Shown: positions 1 through 10,397, counted from the stretch's first letter. The stretch: 24,524 bases of DNA from Podochytrium sp. JEL0797 (GCA_027596195.1 JADGJG010000310.1:1-24524); one strand, 5' to 3'. Numbers and translations: made by a program. The notes: a model not told the origin generated them from the sequence alone.

Positions 1-1
1 T

Positions 2-253
2 CGCAAGTCCAAGAAACCTTGGCGAATGGGCTGGCACACGGACGAGACTTTGGAGAAAAGACTGGAGCATGCGTACAAGAGACGGGGCGTGCCGGGAGGG
101 ACGCCGTTGCGTGGAGTCAAGTGGTGCCCAGATTGCGGGACCATGTGGGATCGCGACAAGAATGCTGCGCGGAACATCCTCTACCTCTTCTGGCATCTTC
201 GATTGAACGACATGAAAAGGCCGTTCAGCATGCAGCCGCACAAGAAAGAGTGA
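2..253 (+). CDS. Fanzor/TnpB-like RNA-guided nuclease, C-terminal fragment (5' end outside window)
   Basis: The frame is open from base 2 and ends at TGA 251-253, giving 83 residues that form the C-terminus of a longer protein. The sequence shows a KWCPDCG zinc-knuckle half followed by DRDKNAARNIL. This is the hallmark end of the OrfB zinc ribbon and RuvC-III motif of IS605-type TnpB and its eukaryotic Fanzor relatives, where the Asp before xNAA is catalytic. The first Cys pair of the ribbon and the other RuvC motifs would lie upstream of the window. Known Fanzors are transposon-linked, RNA-guided DNA endonucleases. Nothing visible shows whether this copy is intact. The ATG at 26 is internal to the domain and is not the likely start. 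The last 30 residues are Trp/Leu then basic and not diagnostic. The family call rests on the short motif alone. Confidence 0.72.
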   Translation, partial: RKSKKPWRMGWHTDETLEKRLEHAYKRRGVPGGTPLRGVKWCPDCGTMWDRDKNAARNILYLFWHLRLNDMKRPFSMQPHKKE

Positions 254-1700
254 GGTGTTTATTTCGAGTGTACACATTATTGAGCTGTCGTTGGCGAACG
301 AACAAGGCGTAGGCTTGGTGATGGGTTTTTGATTCGTCAAAATTTTGCATGAGGGGGAGAGCAGGGAGGGATGAAATTTTTTTTTGTTTCTTCTTCGTTA
401 TTCTTGAATGTAATAATAATGAGAAAAATTTTGTGATTTGGCGCTCTCACTTCCCATTCTCTTCCGATCCATCTTTTGATTTTTTTACGCTCTACCATAT
501 TTTCAATCCTCGTTTTTTGAGTCCTTTCTCAAACCTTCCCTTTGTTCCTGCCTTTCGGGTTCCCATCCCGTTTTGTTCACGGCCGTGCATCCGAGTGGAA
601 TTGGCGCTGTTGGAGTTTCGATACGAAGTCCTAGACCTTGCATTCAAATGTTAATGAATTTCTTGGCCTGTTATTTCTTTGGCCATCCATTTCTTCCTCC
701 ATACGTTGTTGGAACACTACATGGCTTGCTGCTGAGAGGGGTGCGGGGGGAGAATGGCAGGCCGAGGTTGCTGGGGGTGGTTTGGGAATGGTAAAGAGTT
801 TGTTTGACCAAACAAAGGGTTTGCGCGTCCCGATGGTTCGATGAAAAATTTTCGACACGCAGAACGCGGGGGAAATGCGAACCACGCCTGCGATCTTCGC
901 TCCATCGACGCACACACGACCTCCACGAAAAAACAGCAAATAATACACGTATGTACGCATTTTTTATCGGGTTGTTGAAACAATGGTTTGTTACTGTTTC
1001 CATCGAACCAACACGCTCGCAGCGAGCCTCACGAAACGGAGCAATCCAGAGATAATTAAAAACGAGTAAAATCTTTATTCAGCTGCAAAACGCGAAAGAA
1101 ACCAAATACAACAAACAACTGTCAAAAAACAAACAGCAGATCTGGGTATTGGTTTCGGAGAGAAGACTCCTACTCACAACGGACGCCGCGAGAAGGCTCC
1201 CAATGTAGTCCGTCAAAAATGCAAGGGGGAGAGAAAATTGGGGCAAAAAAAAGGACAGGAGAATGCGAGGTGTGCGTGGAGAGTCGTGGAAGGCAAATAG
1301 AAAAGGTTTAAAGCTGATGGAGGGGGAGAGGGTGGTACGGGGAGAGAGAGGGAGGGATCAGTACCCCCCCATGTCTCTGTGAGGCGAACATCGATCGATT
1401 CACCCCCTTCCACCATGTTGCGCAGCGTTGCGGGCAATCAGTGGAGATTTACTCATTAACCGCGGTCCCAATAAAGCGCCCGGATAACAGAGAGTCCACA
1501 ACGCTGCCATGGTGGTGAAGATCGGATGTTTTTGCGCTTTTTCCTTGGAATACTAAAAAACCGTGTCGACCTTTTCCTGACAATTTTCCTCGCATCGCGT
1601 CGCCTTCCAAAATCCGCAGCGCAATTCTGCCGCAAAAATTCATTACACCGCCCCCCACGGCCCGCTCTCCTCCGATCCATCATTTCAGAATAATTGGCGA
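254..1700. other. Gene-poor stretch after the Fanzor ORF; no supported gene
   Basis: No reading frame here has a recognisable domain. An 8-bp inverted repeat with a 2-nt loop lies at 799-816. The AATAAA complement at about 1075-1080 could end a minus-strand transcript. A plus-strand frame near 1141-1300 reads like degraded coding sequence (it contains GFGEKTPTHNGRREKAP) but has no start and runs into low-complexity sequence. If the upstream ORF is a mobile Fanzor element, its right end and guide-RNA scaffold would be expected near the beginning of this stretch, but I cannot delimit terminal repeats with only one end present. Confidence 0.4.
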
Positions 1701-2690
1701 AGGTAAAATATATCTATTTAGTCCCAGCGATTCACGCGTTCATCATGGTCCTGCAAAACCATGCATTTGTCTTTCCAGACCCAGCCAGACCTCTTTGCCC
1801 TCACGCAATGCACCCCATTGACCTCCATCCATATTATCTCTTCAACAATGCCCGGCTTCCCCTCCTCGAGTCAAACGCCAATACCGCAAACACACACACA
1901 CACACCCTGCACCCCTACGATGACTGCGATATCAGTGACATCCCAGTCCTCCCTTGCGCCTCCGTTTTCTTGCGTGCCACGTGCCTCCCAGGCCTGACCG
2001 TCCATCTCGTAGTCTCGACGCGCATTTTGCGGTTGCGTGGGAGCTTTCTTTCTGGACGCGACTGTGGCCTTGCTCCTCTCGATTCTACGAGCTTGCTGCG
2101 TGTGGCGGTGAGTGTGGGAACGATAGCGCGGGAGACTGCAGCGAGGAATTGGGATGGATGTTGTGTGGGACTGGAAGAGTTTTAATGCGGGTTCCTAGCT
2201 TTGTCTGGGTGTCTAATCCGGTTTGACTATAGGTGTGGGTGGGGATGTGGGTGGGGAGATGATGATTGGTGGGGGTGCGGAATTGAAGATTAGAGTGGTG
2301 CTGATGAGTTTTTGGGGGTTCGCGCAATGAGAAGGAGTGGTGGCAGGAGTGCATACCATGAGGTGATATTGTGGGTGATAATTGGGGTGGATAATAATGG
2401 CGGCAATTTCACAAGACCTGTGTTGGATTCAAACGGATTCAGAATCAAAAAAAACCATAAAAAACAACCCCACACAAACCTCTCCAAGAACTCACCCGCA
2501 ACCTCAATCAACAGCACCCTTTAACCCTTCACTGACCAGGATACCCCAACAACTTTCGAACCCGAGATGAAGAAGGACGACGGAGGTGGAGATTTGCGAA
2601 AGCGCTCCCTAGGTCCCCCAAAAATATGGCGAAAGAGAGCACGTGTCATAAGACGCGTTTAGTTACTCGTGAGAGGATTACGAATCCGAG
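1700..2690. other. Gene-poor stretch; no supported gene
   Basis: Long frames in this interval are Pro/Ser/Thr/His-rich in several phases at once and show no domain, which points to compositional openness rather than a gene. The interval moves from C-rich sequence (about 1740-2000) to G/T-rich sequence (about 2100-2400), and a short CA run sits at 1890-1905. A short frame starting at the ATG near 2568 encodes a basic peptide of about 30 residues and cannot be supported. Confidence 0.4.
1890..1905. repeat. CA dinucleotide microsatellite
   Basis: A perfect run of seven to eight AC/CA units lies in otherwise non-repetitive C-rich sequence. It is short and probably only modestly variable. Confidence 0.85.
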
Positions 2691-2769
2691 TGAATGCCAG
2701 CAAAATGCAGCGAGAGAGCAGCAGCGAAGCCTTGTGGACGGACGGACGCGGAAGATGAGGTACCACGGA

Positions 2770-2947
2770 ACTCGGAAATTGAACAGATTCGTTGCAGTAT
2801 GAGAAGGCTAAGGCAGGATACGATCCATGATGCGTGCGGATCCATTTACTCGGAAAGTGAACAGATTCATTTCAGCGCCGAAGACTATGGCAGGGTACGA
2901 ATCCAATTTCTGTCCTGCCTGCGAATCACGGATCCATGGGTGAATCA
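2770..2947. repeat. Degenerate tandem repeat, about 78-bp period
   Basis: The 21-mer at 2770-2790 (ACTCGGAAATTGAACAGATT plus C) recurs at 2848-2868 with one substitution. Both copies are followed by related but diverged sequence containing GGCAGG-(A/G)TACGA and GGATCCAT elements. The spacing is 78 bp, a multiple of three, but no gene is supported here. Confidence 0.6.
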
Positions 2948-3425
2948 TACAAGGTCGTGACAGAGCTAGCCGTGATCCAAGCACACGAGAGAGGAGTTGC
3001 ATGTTGCGCTGGCGATTGGCTCATTCGAGAAGTCAAAAACAAGCGCGAAATATTTTTAAGTAGGTAACATCTAATAAAAAGGGGAATTCATTTGGAGAGA
3101 TCGTTGAAAGTCAGGGGAGTCCCAATCGCTCAAACTTTATGCGGTTGTTGGAAGAACTCAAGTGAGAAATAGAAATGAGAGAATGAAGGAGAGAGAAATA
3201 GAAAAAGCGTGGAATATTTATTTGGGAATGGGGATTAAAACGAAGCGATTCCTTCTAAGCGCAACTCTCAATGATATCCTTACCCTGAAGGAGGCAGCGG
3301 CGGAAGCTGGTGATATTGACGAGAAGGAAGTTGTTGCACCATACGCGTTTCTGAAATCTCTAATTGAATCGGGCGTGGGACGCGGAGGAGGAGGATAAGG
3401 CGCGTATGTTTGAGGAGGCACAAAC

Positions 3426-3891
3426 TTAACAATCGCGCCGAAGAGGAACCACCTGCTCCTCCTTGATGAAAACAGTATCCTGCTGCCTCCTCTAGTCGGA
3501 GGCTGTCCGTGCAAGCTCAAGGAGGGTGGGTACAGCGCCGGTGGCTGTAAGCTCTTGGGCGGATTCGACAAAAGTTGTGGCCACGTAGACGACTGCAGCT
3601 GGGTTGATGAGAGTGAAGGTTTGAGGGGCGGGGGTTGTGGTTTCCGAGGGGGGTTTCGGGGGGTATACGGTGTAAAACAATTTGGTGAGATTTGTGGGGA
3701 TAATTGTGCTTGTTTCGGAGGGCGTTGATGACGTTGCGCGTGCATTTTTCCGCAGGAGTGAAGACGATGTGGGGGTTGATTTGGGGGCGGCGCGTTAGAC
3801 GGTCGGAGCGAAGGGTGGGGATTTCGTCGACCGGTTTTCGCTGGCGGTGGCGATGCGATAACGGGGTTTTCGGAATAGGATCTGTCGCCAA
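3426..3891 (-). pseudogene. Broken minus-strand coding remnant, family uncertain
   Basis: Reading leftward from an ATG at 3891, the frame encodes a basic N-terminus and then a protein-like stretch with NPHIVFTPAEKC and NVINALRNKHNYP. Past the CCCC run near 3698-3701 the protein-like reading continues only in the next frame (LTKLFYTVYPPK, then AAVVYVATTFVESAQEL), as expected from one extra base. That frame meets a TAG at 3492-3494 but stays coding-like beyond it (DTVFIKEEQVVPLRRDC) to a TAA at 3426-3428. One frameshift plus one internal stop fits a decaying gene. The helix around VVYVATTFVES is weakly reminiscent of a cyclin-box helix (as in cyclin C, LASKVEE), but this is too weak for a name. 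A sequencing error or an unmodelled intron is the alternative. Confidence 0.35.
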
Positions 3892-4250
3892 ACGCGACCG
3901 TCCTGTCGCGCTTCATGCTCTGGGCTTCGCCCTGCGCGACGGTGTTGTCTTGTTTGGTTTGGCCGCGGATCGAAAGCTGTCAAATATTTTTCACAAATTG
4001 TTTAGAAGTGCCCCAAAAAAAAGGCCATCTAACCATTCGTGGAAAGAAAATATAAAAAGAGGGAAAAGGGAAAGGGGAATAGAAGAAGAAGGAGGGGAGG
4101 GCGTGTGTCAGTGTGGAGATTCTAAAAGCCCACAACGCGTAGGATCACTTTTAAAGGTCAAAGTCCAAAAACGCTTCTCCCCTTATAAGCTCACCATAGA
4201 CTTTACTGAAGCAGTCGACTCAAACAGCCTAAAAAATTGGAATTCAAATC

Positions 4251-5241
4251 ATGGTTTCGTCGATCCTCGTTTCTGGTTGGTTTGGGCACTCCACCACCCT
4301 TGATTTCATCCCTCTTCTTACTCTCCCACTCTCTACTCCAGGTGCCAACAAAGGCATCGGCCTTGAAGCCGTGCGCATCCTTTCAGAGCGTCTTCCCGCC
4401 ACCGCCCACATCTTTATGGGCTCACGCAACCTCGACAACGCGACCGCCGCACTCCAAACAATCCGTGAAAATAACCCCACACATGCATACACGAACATCT
4501 TCCCTCTCCAGCTCGACGTGACGAGCCGTGACTCTATCGCGGCTGCCGTGGCGCGTGTGCAGCGTGAAGTCGGGACACTCGACGTGTTGATCAACAACAG
4601 CGGGATAGCCGCGTTTGGAGGGCCAAATGGCCCAGCTGTTTCCGGGACGGACGTGTTTGCTGTGAATGTGGTTGGGGTCAAGAATCTGACGGAAGCTTTC
4701 TGGCCCGTGTTGACTCCTGGAAAAGGGCATGTTGTGATTGTGGCGAGTGAAGTTGGGGCTTGGACGACGCATGCGTTGGACAGCAGTGTTCAGCAGAAGT
4801 TGGAGGAGTTCAAGAGCTTGGAGTGGAGTGAGATTGAGGCGTTGATGGCGGATTGGTGCGAGTTTGCGAAGGGAGGCAAGAGCAAGTATGTGTGGCCTAA
4901 AGTGGAGACCACTTTTGGCGCGTATGGCATTAGCAAGGCGTTGGTTTTGGGATACACCCGCAAACTTGCATTCCTGCATCCTGAGATGAAGGTGTGTTCT
5001 GTTTTTGGATCATTGGCCTTCAATAACTTGGCAACAACTATCAAACACCAAACAGGTCAATGCTGTGTGTCCTGGATATTGCGCCACTGCGTTGAACGGG
5101 TTCCACGGGTTCCGCACGCCAGCTGTGGGAGGAGAGTCAGTGATTTGGCCCGTGTTCAACGAGTGTGAGCAGGGATCGTTTTATCGCGATGGCAAGAAGC
5201 ACGCGTTCAAGACGGCGCGTCCAAGCGAGATTCCAAAATGA
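4251..5241 (+). CDS. Short-chain dehydrogenase/reductase, carbonyl-reductase-like (3 exons)
   Basis: Exons 4251-4275, 4342-4991 and 5056-5241 join to 286 residues, close to the size of carbonyl reductase 1. The glycine-rich NAD(P) motif SGANKGIG is residues 8-15 and is created only by splicing out the 66-nt first intron, which supports that intron. Downstream are LDV (Asp67), NNSG (93-96), Asn117, Ser144 in VIVASEVG and the catalytic YxxxK as YGISK (Tyr203, Lys207), so the SDR tetrad is complete. VNAVCPGYCAT after exon 3 matches the CBR-family VNACCPG region. The enzyme should reduce carbonyl compounds with NADPH in the cytosol; the substrate cannot be predicted. There is no signal peptide. 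The next gene starts 37 bp after the stop on the same strand. Confidence 0.88.
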
Positions 5242-5278
5242 TCATCTCTGACAAAGCAAAAAAAAAGATCTGAAAACA

Positions 5279-7230
5279 ATGGCTCCCCCAACAACGCGCA
5301 GCTCGGCGCGCCAGGCCGCGGCAGCCTCATCCTCTTCGTCTTCGACAGCAAACCCGGATAGCGCTAATCCACCACCGCGCCTTGAAGAGACCCAGGCGAT
5401 CGCTCCGCCGCGCGCTGCCCCACCCCAGGCGCCACCAGGGCCGCCACTCGGACCGCGCCTCGGCGGCATCTCGTTCAGCATCATCATCCAGCAGCAGCGC
5501 GACACTCCCGCCCCGGCCGCCGCACCCAACCCCTCCGCCCCCTCCGCGCCGCCATCCTCAGCCCCGCCGCCCACTCGACTCGTGCACCCTTTTCTTGAAC
5601 GGCGATCCGCCACAATCCGCCCGCCCCAGCCACAAATCCCGTCTGCGCCCCAGCATCCCTCAGCCGCATTTGCTCCGCAGTTCATGTCCGCGGGAGGCGT
5701 CCCTTCATCCCTCCAAACAATCGTGCAGGATATTACGAGACAAATCATGTCGCAGCATGAACGCATGATCTCTACCGGATTTAGTGCTGCCCCAGATCCC
5801 GCGTCTGCATCTGCATCTGCGCCTTCGTCATCTTCTATCCCGAGAGAATCGGCCCCCAATCCCACAAACGCGAGTGCAAATGCGAGTGGCGGTCTGGGCT
5901 CCTTTTTTTCAAACTTTGGTTCGCGGTTGGCGAGAGGCGTTGCTCCTACTGCAACTTCAACGGGGAGAGCGAGTTTGAGTTCGGCTCCTGGCGAAGGTGG
6001 CTCGTCTTCGTCGTCTATGTTGGGCGCTTCTTCGATGCGATCCCTGTTTTCGAGTTTATCCGGCGCGGGATCCTCAAGTTCCTCATCGACGTTACCGACT
6101 GCAGATGCTGACCCCAACTCAAATGGAGGTGCCGGGAGAATGCGAATTGTCGATACAAATTGTAGGCCCCCCCCCTCCCCGTGTTGGGAGGAGCAACTTG
6201 GCCACTTGATTGTAACTGAAATGAAATTGAAAAATCCAAACAAACCTTACAGCAACCGCCCGCCAACAACACGAACGTCTCACGCGTCTCCTCCAATCCC
6301 ACAACATGGGACCCAATGTCGTCACCACGGCCCCCACTGACGGATCCATGCCCATATCACACGGCGCCATCATTACGATCCAATTGGGTCCACCCTCCTC
6401 ACGGCAGCCTCGCCCGACGCCTGCAGGGGATTCTGGTGACGCAGAGATACCGGTGGCTGTGCGGAGGAGCACGAGGCAGACGGCTGCGCGGGATGCGGCT
6501 GCTGCAGCTGGTGCGGGTGATGGTGGTGGTGGTGGTGGTGGTGGTGGCTTTGGGCGATTGGAGGGGGTCACAGTGTATGGTCTCAACAATGGGAATACGC
6601 CGGCTCCTGTTGGAGGAGGAGGAGGCGGAGCGCGTGCGGGAGCGCAAAACTTTGCGAGTCTTCCGGAAGCGCTGAATGCGCTGCTGGAAGGATTAACTTG
6701 GAATCTCATGCAAGCGGTTGGGAACGCTCACATGCAGGGGCAACCGCCGGCCAGTGATTCTGCGATTGCGGGGTTGGAGGTTGTGCGGGTGGACGCGGGT
6801 GGGTGTGGAAGTAACAAGAGGAAGAGGGGGCAGGATGAAAAGTGTTTGGTTTGTCAGGATGAGTTTTTTCGGGAGGAGCCAGCGGTGGAGGGGGAGGAGG
6901 AAGGCAGTGTGTTGCGGATGCCATGTTGGCATTTGTTTCATGAGGTGTGTTTGAAGCCGTGGTTGAAGACGAGTAATACCTGCCCGACTTGTCGTTACGA
7001 GGTGCGTTGTTTGGTTCTTTTCCAATTTCCCTTGTTAACCGTTGCGACGATAGATCATGACCGACAATGCAGAATACAACGTGGGCGTGGCAGAGAGAAT
7101 GGCTGCGCGTTCGGCATCAACCGCGGGTGCGGAGGAAAGTGTCGAGCAGGGTGGGATCAACAGTGGTGGCGATGTGGACGAGAGTGATGCAGACGATTCT
7201 TCAACGCGCAAGAGGAGACGGTTGAATTGA
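5279..7230 (+). CDS. RING-H2 E3 ubiquitin ligase with long low-complexity N-terminus (3 exons)
   Basis: Exons 5279-6161, 6253-7001 and 7054-7230 give 602 residues. The first 300 are Ser/Ala/Pro-rich and look disordered. A Gly9 tract (about residues 384-392, from a GGT run near 6519-6547) precedes a hydrophobic stretch (NALLEGLTWNLMQAV), an NLS-like KRKR and the RING-H2 domain: C492, C495, C519, H521, H524, C527, C538, C541. All eight ligands are present, with a 23-residue acidic spacing between the second and third. Splicing at 7001/7054 continues CPTCRYE into IMTDNAEYN, the usual post-RING helix, and the protein ends in a basic KRKRRRLN-like tail. It should transfer ubiquitin from an E2; targets are unknown. 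The layout resembles RNF126/RNF115-like ligases but no N-terminal zinc finger is seen. The initiator is the first ATG after the upstream stop. Confidence 0.85.
6519..6547 (+). repeat. GGT trinucleotide run coding for polyglycine
   Basis: About nine consecutive GGT codons inside exon 2 of the RING gene encode the Gly tract. Pure codon repetition rather than mixed Gly codons suggests recent slippage expansion and possible length variation between strains. Confidence 0.8.
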
Positions 7231-7372
7231 TAATGTTATTTTGTTTTGCGCTTTCTTCCTTTCTCCTTTCGTTCCCATTATAAATGAAAGGTAGAAGGCA
7301 AAAGAAAACGATGGGGATCCGCAAATGATTGATTTCGCGAATTTTCTTTTTCCGCAGAAAATCGTCTCGAAA

Positions 7373-8886
7373 ATGCTCCAATCCTTCAACCTCGTCCGCG
7401 CCGCTCCTCTCAGAGCCGCCTTCGCCCGCCGATCGTTGGCCACCTACACTACCACCGAGGTCGGAACCTTCACCCAGGTAATATCTATCGTTCGAAACTC
7501 TACCGTATGGGAGAGCCGAGAAATCGGGCGTTCCTTTTCAGATCAAGTGGGGCGTTAGTAATGGCTCACACATCATCTCTCCTCACCCCCCACCCTCTCG
7601 TATCCCACACTACAGGACGGCAAGCGCGTCGTGTCCATGATCCCCGGAGACGGAATCGGCCCCGAAATCTCTAGATCCGTGAAGCAGATTTTCGAGGCTG
7701 ACAAGGTCCCTATCGTGTGGGAGGACGTGAACGTGACGCCCGTGTTGAAGGACGGCAAGACGTGTATTCCCGATGAGGCTCTGCACTCGATCAACCGCAA
7801 CAAGATTGCCTTGAAGGGTAATCTATCTTTTCTTTTTTGCGCTTTGGCTTCTTATCACTTTTTTCTTATCGGCGTTATCCCCCGGCCTTCTTTTGTTTGT
7901 TAAATAGGACCTCTTGAAACTCCTATCGGAAAAGGACACGTGTCGCTCAACTTGACCCTCCGCAGGTGTGTGGTTGATGAAAAAAAAGCGAAGGGCGCTC
8001 GAAAAAAGAAAATTTCACTGATCACCCGTGCCCTGATCTTGTTAGAACCTTTGACCTCTTTGCCAACGTGCGTCCCTGCAAATCGATCGTTGGATACAAG
8101 ACCCCCTTCGACAATGTCGACACTGTCTTGATTCGTGAAAACACGGAGGGAGAATACTCTGGAATCGAGCACACTGTGAGTTTCTTTCCTGTCTCACTCT
8201 TCTCCCGCAATTGGGAACTGGAATCACGTACGAAAGTATCGAAATACTGATTCTCATTTTTATCAAAATAGGTTGTCGACGGAGTTGTCCAATCCATCAA
8301 GCTCATTACCGAAGAAGCCTCCCGCCGCGTCTCCGAATACGCCTTCGACTACGCCCGCAGCATTGGCCGCAAAACTGTCACGATCGTGCACAAGGCCAAC
8401 ATCCAAAAGCAAGCCGACGGACTCTTCCTCGCGACGGCCCTCGACGTTGCCAAAGCGTACCCGGACATCAAGGTCGAAGACGCCCTCCTCGACCGCGTGT
8501 GTCTGCAAATCGTGCAGGACCCGACCGACTTTAGCGACACGGTCATGGTCATGCCGAACTTGTATGGAGACATTCTGTCCGACTTGGGTGCTGGGTTGAT
8601 TGGAGGACTTGGGTTGACGCCGTCTGGAAACATTGGGAGAAAGGCGTCCATCTTTGAGTCTGTGCATGGAACGGCTCCTGATATCGCTGGAAAGGACTTG
8701 GCGAACCCGACGGCGCTCCTCTTGTCGTCGGTGATGATGCTGCGTCACATGAAGTTGGACGCGCATGCGGAGCGTATCCAGAAGGCTGTGTTGAAGACGA
8801 TTGCGGATGGTCAACACCGTACCGGAGATCTCGGCGGAAAGGCGACCAACAGTGCGTTCACGCAGGCGGTCATCAAGAACCTCTGA
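7373..8886 (+). CDS. IDH3A: Mitochondrial NAD-dependent isocitrate dehydrogenase, catalytic subunit (5 exons)
   Basis: Exons 7373-7477, 7616-7817, 7908-7965, 8046-8175 and 8272-8886 give 369 residues, the usual length. It oxidises isocitrate to 2-oxoglutarate with NAD+ in the TCA cycle, working as part of a hetero-oligomer with a regulatory subunit not seen here. The N-terminus (about 25 residues, Arg-rich, no acidic residue) is a mitochondrial presequence. Family signatures are in order: [56 protein letters not shown], the metal-binding NLYGDILSD and [13 protein letters not shown]. Three of the splice junctions interrupt these conserved motifs or sit beside them and restore them exactly. [17 protein letters not shown] matches the yeast Idh2/animal alpha type rather than the regulatory type. 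AATAAA lies 59 bp after the stop. Confidence 0.96.
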
Positions 8887-8944
8887 TTTATTTTGCTGTT
8901 CATTTCCTTTTTCCACCAAATGCTTTCTTACGGCTATTAAACCA

Positions 8945-8950
8945 AATAAA
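8945..8950 (+). terminator. Polyadenylation signal AATAAA of the IDH gene
   Basis: A canonical AATAAA lies 59 bp after the IDH stop and 103 bp before the next start codon. It fixes the likely 3' end of IDH and so supports 9053 rather than an earlier ATG as the start of the next gene. Confidence 0.65.
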
Positions 8951-9052
8951 CACACTGGCCTCCTGCTTGGCAAATGCGATTATGAGATTGGTTGGAGGGT
9001 GAATCGAAAAAAAAACGTTTTGGAAATCGCCACTTTGCTTGTCCACTTTTCA

Positions 9053-10397
9053 ATGGCCATCGACTCCACGACTCCTCCTACTGGCCCAGCCGCCGCCGCA
9101 CCTTCGCAACTCCACCTGTTCCTGCAGACCATTTCTGTAGCCGAGCCGTTGCACCACCACGAGCCAGTTGCACCGATCCCAGACGTGTATTCAGAGTACA
9201 AGAGATTGAAGGAACGCCAGCGCCTCGTTCGAATCGCAACCCAGCGCGACAGCCAGGCACAGAGAATGAAGCCTGGGAAGGAAGGCTCGCGCCGTCGTCG
9301 CCGTCAAGAAAACGGTTGGTTTCCTCAGCCACACTTGACAAGTCACTTCCTACCAACCCACCTTTCACCCCAAATTCCACAAAACAGACACATTTGCCCA
9401 CCACCCTCTCGTCAAAGCCCTCGACCCTTTAACCTCCTCACTCTTTGACCGCCGCGACCTCTTCCCGGGCCCAATGATGCCGCAACCCAAAACCATCTTC
9501 ACGGGTCTCCCACGCTCCCAAGCAAAAGTCTCCATGGACGTCTTGGACGCGGACCTCGAAGCCGCCAACGCCTCAGCAGCAACCCCACACATCCACCTCT
9601 GCCGCTGCACCCGCACGTGCGGCCCGCATGCCCTCTCTCGCGCGGATCGCATGCAGATTGCGAAAGGGTTGAGAAAGTGGGGGGAAGGGAGGGAGGTGGA
9701 GTTGGCGGGGATGGAGGTTGCGGTTCTGCGACATTTTGAGGAGGTGTTTAATCCTGTGGTTGTGGAGATGCAGGATGCTGTGATGATGGATTCGGATGAT
9801 TGGATTGTTGTTTCTGCGCATGGGCAGCAGCTGCATCGTGGGGGTGGGGAGGGGGAGATGGTTCCGGAAGCCAAGACGGATGAGATGATGGATTCGGGTG
9901 AGATTGTGGAGAATGGGGGAGATGCGTTTGGACACTTGGTGTGGGGGGAGTGGACTGCCACGTATGCGACGGATAACTTTGAAAAGGAGAGGTCGGGGCA
10001 GGAAGGTTGGTGCGAGGTGGTCAAGTCTGGAGCCAAAGGGATGAGTTTGATTATTCGCGATCAGTTCTTGAGGGTCGCGATTCATGCTTTGGCCAAGTAC
10101 TATGGATTGAAGTGCAACAGTTGAGTTGTTTTCTGTCGTTTTGTGGGGTTCCTTCTGACCGCTGCTGACCCGCGGGATGGTTTTATTTCTCCAGGCTTTG
10201 ACGATGATTCTGGCGAAAGGATCACGCACCTCCACTTTTTCGCTGCAGGTACTGAATGCGATACAATCGCATCGGAATTGGACAGTGAGGATGCGGAGGC
10301 TCGTGTTAGACACGATTGCTTGAGGGAACGCAGCCGCCCCGGCTCGATTTTCTTGTCGCCAGACTTGAGCTTTACTTCCTTCTTTTTGGCGCATTGA
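9053..10397 (+). CDS. R3H-domain protein, R3HDM4-like (3 exons)
   Basis: Exons 9053-9314, 9388-10119 and 10195-10397 give 398 residues. The third exon is needed: exon 2 alone would stop with TGA just after LKCNS, whereas splicing at GTTGAG continues smoothly into FDDDSGERITHLHF. Residues 314-335 (FLRVAIHALAKYYGL and onward) carry the R-x3-H signature (Arg316, His320) and Y-x-G-L of an R3H single-stranded nucleic-acid-binding domain. Upstream, KALDPLTSSLFDRRDLFPGP resembles the R3H-associated N-terminal region found in fungal and animal R3HDM4 relatives. A basic RRRRRQEN segment near residues 80-87 could be an NLS. A His/Cys cluster (HIHLCRCTRTCGPH) is unusual but has no clear zinc-finger spacing. 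The molecular role is unknown beyond probable nucleic-acid binding. AATAAA abuts the stop codon. Confidence 0.78.

Noticed and set aside
1213..1437. 74-codon minus-strand frame near an AATAAA complement
   Set aside because: It is low complexity (Pro/Ser/Leu) and mirrors a G/A-rich plus strand; it has no domain and no splice partner.
3162..3398. 78-codon plus-strand frame with amphipathic text (LNDILTLKEAAAEAGDIDEKE)
   Set aside because: It looks protein-like but is short, has no domain or splice partner and ends in polyglycine. It was not strong enough to call.
3218..3916. 232-codon minus-strand open frame
   Set aside because: It is long but Pro/Ser/Arg-rich without domains, while the other two minus-strand frames carry the protein-like segments described as a broken gene.
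5242..6243. 333-codon minus-strand open frame
   Set aside because: It is the antisense of exon 1 of the RING gene. Its Gly/Ala/Glu-rich text mirrors the Ser/Ala/Pro-rich coding strand and has no domain.
7966..8045. TTGATGA and CTGA in IDH intron 3 as a snoRNA
   Set aside because: The boxes are only about 40-60 nt apart, the C box starts with T, and there is no terminal stem.
8801..9052. Earlier in-frame ATG for the R3H protein
   Set aside because: It would lie inside the IDH coding exon and upstream of the IDH poly(A) signal. The first ATG after that signal is 9053.
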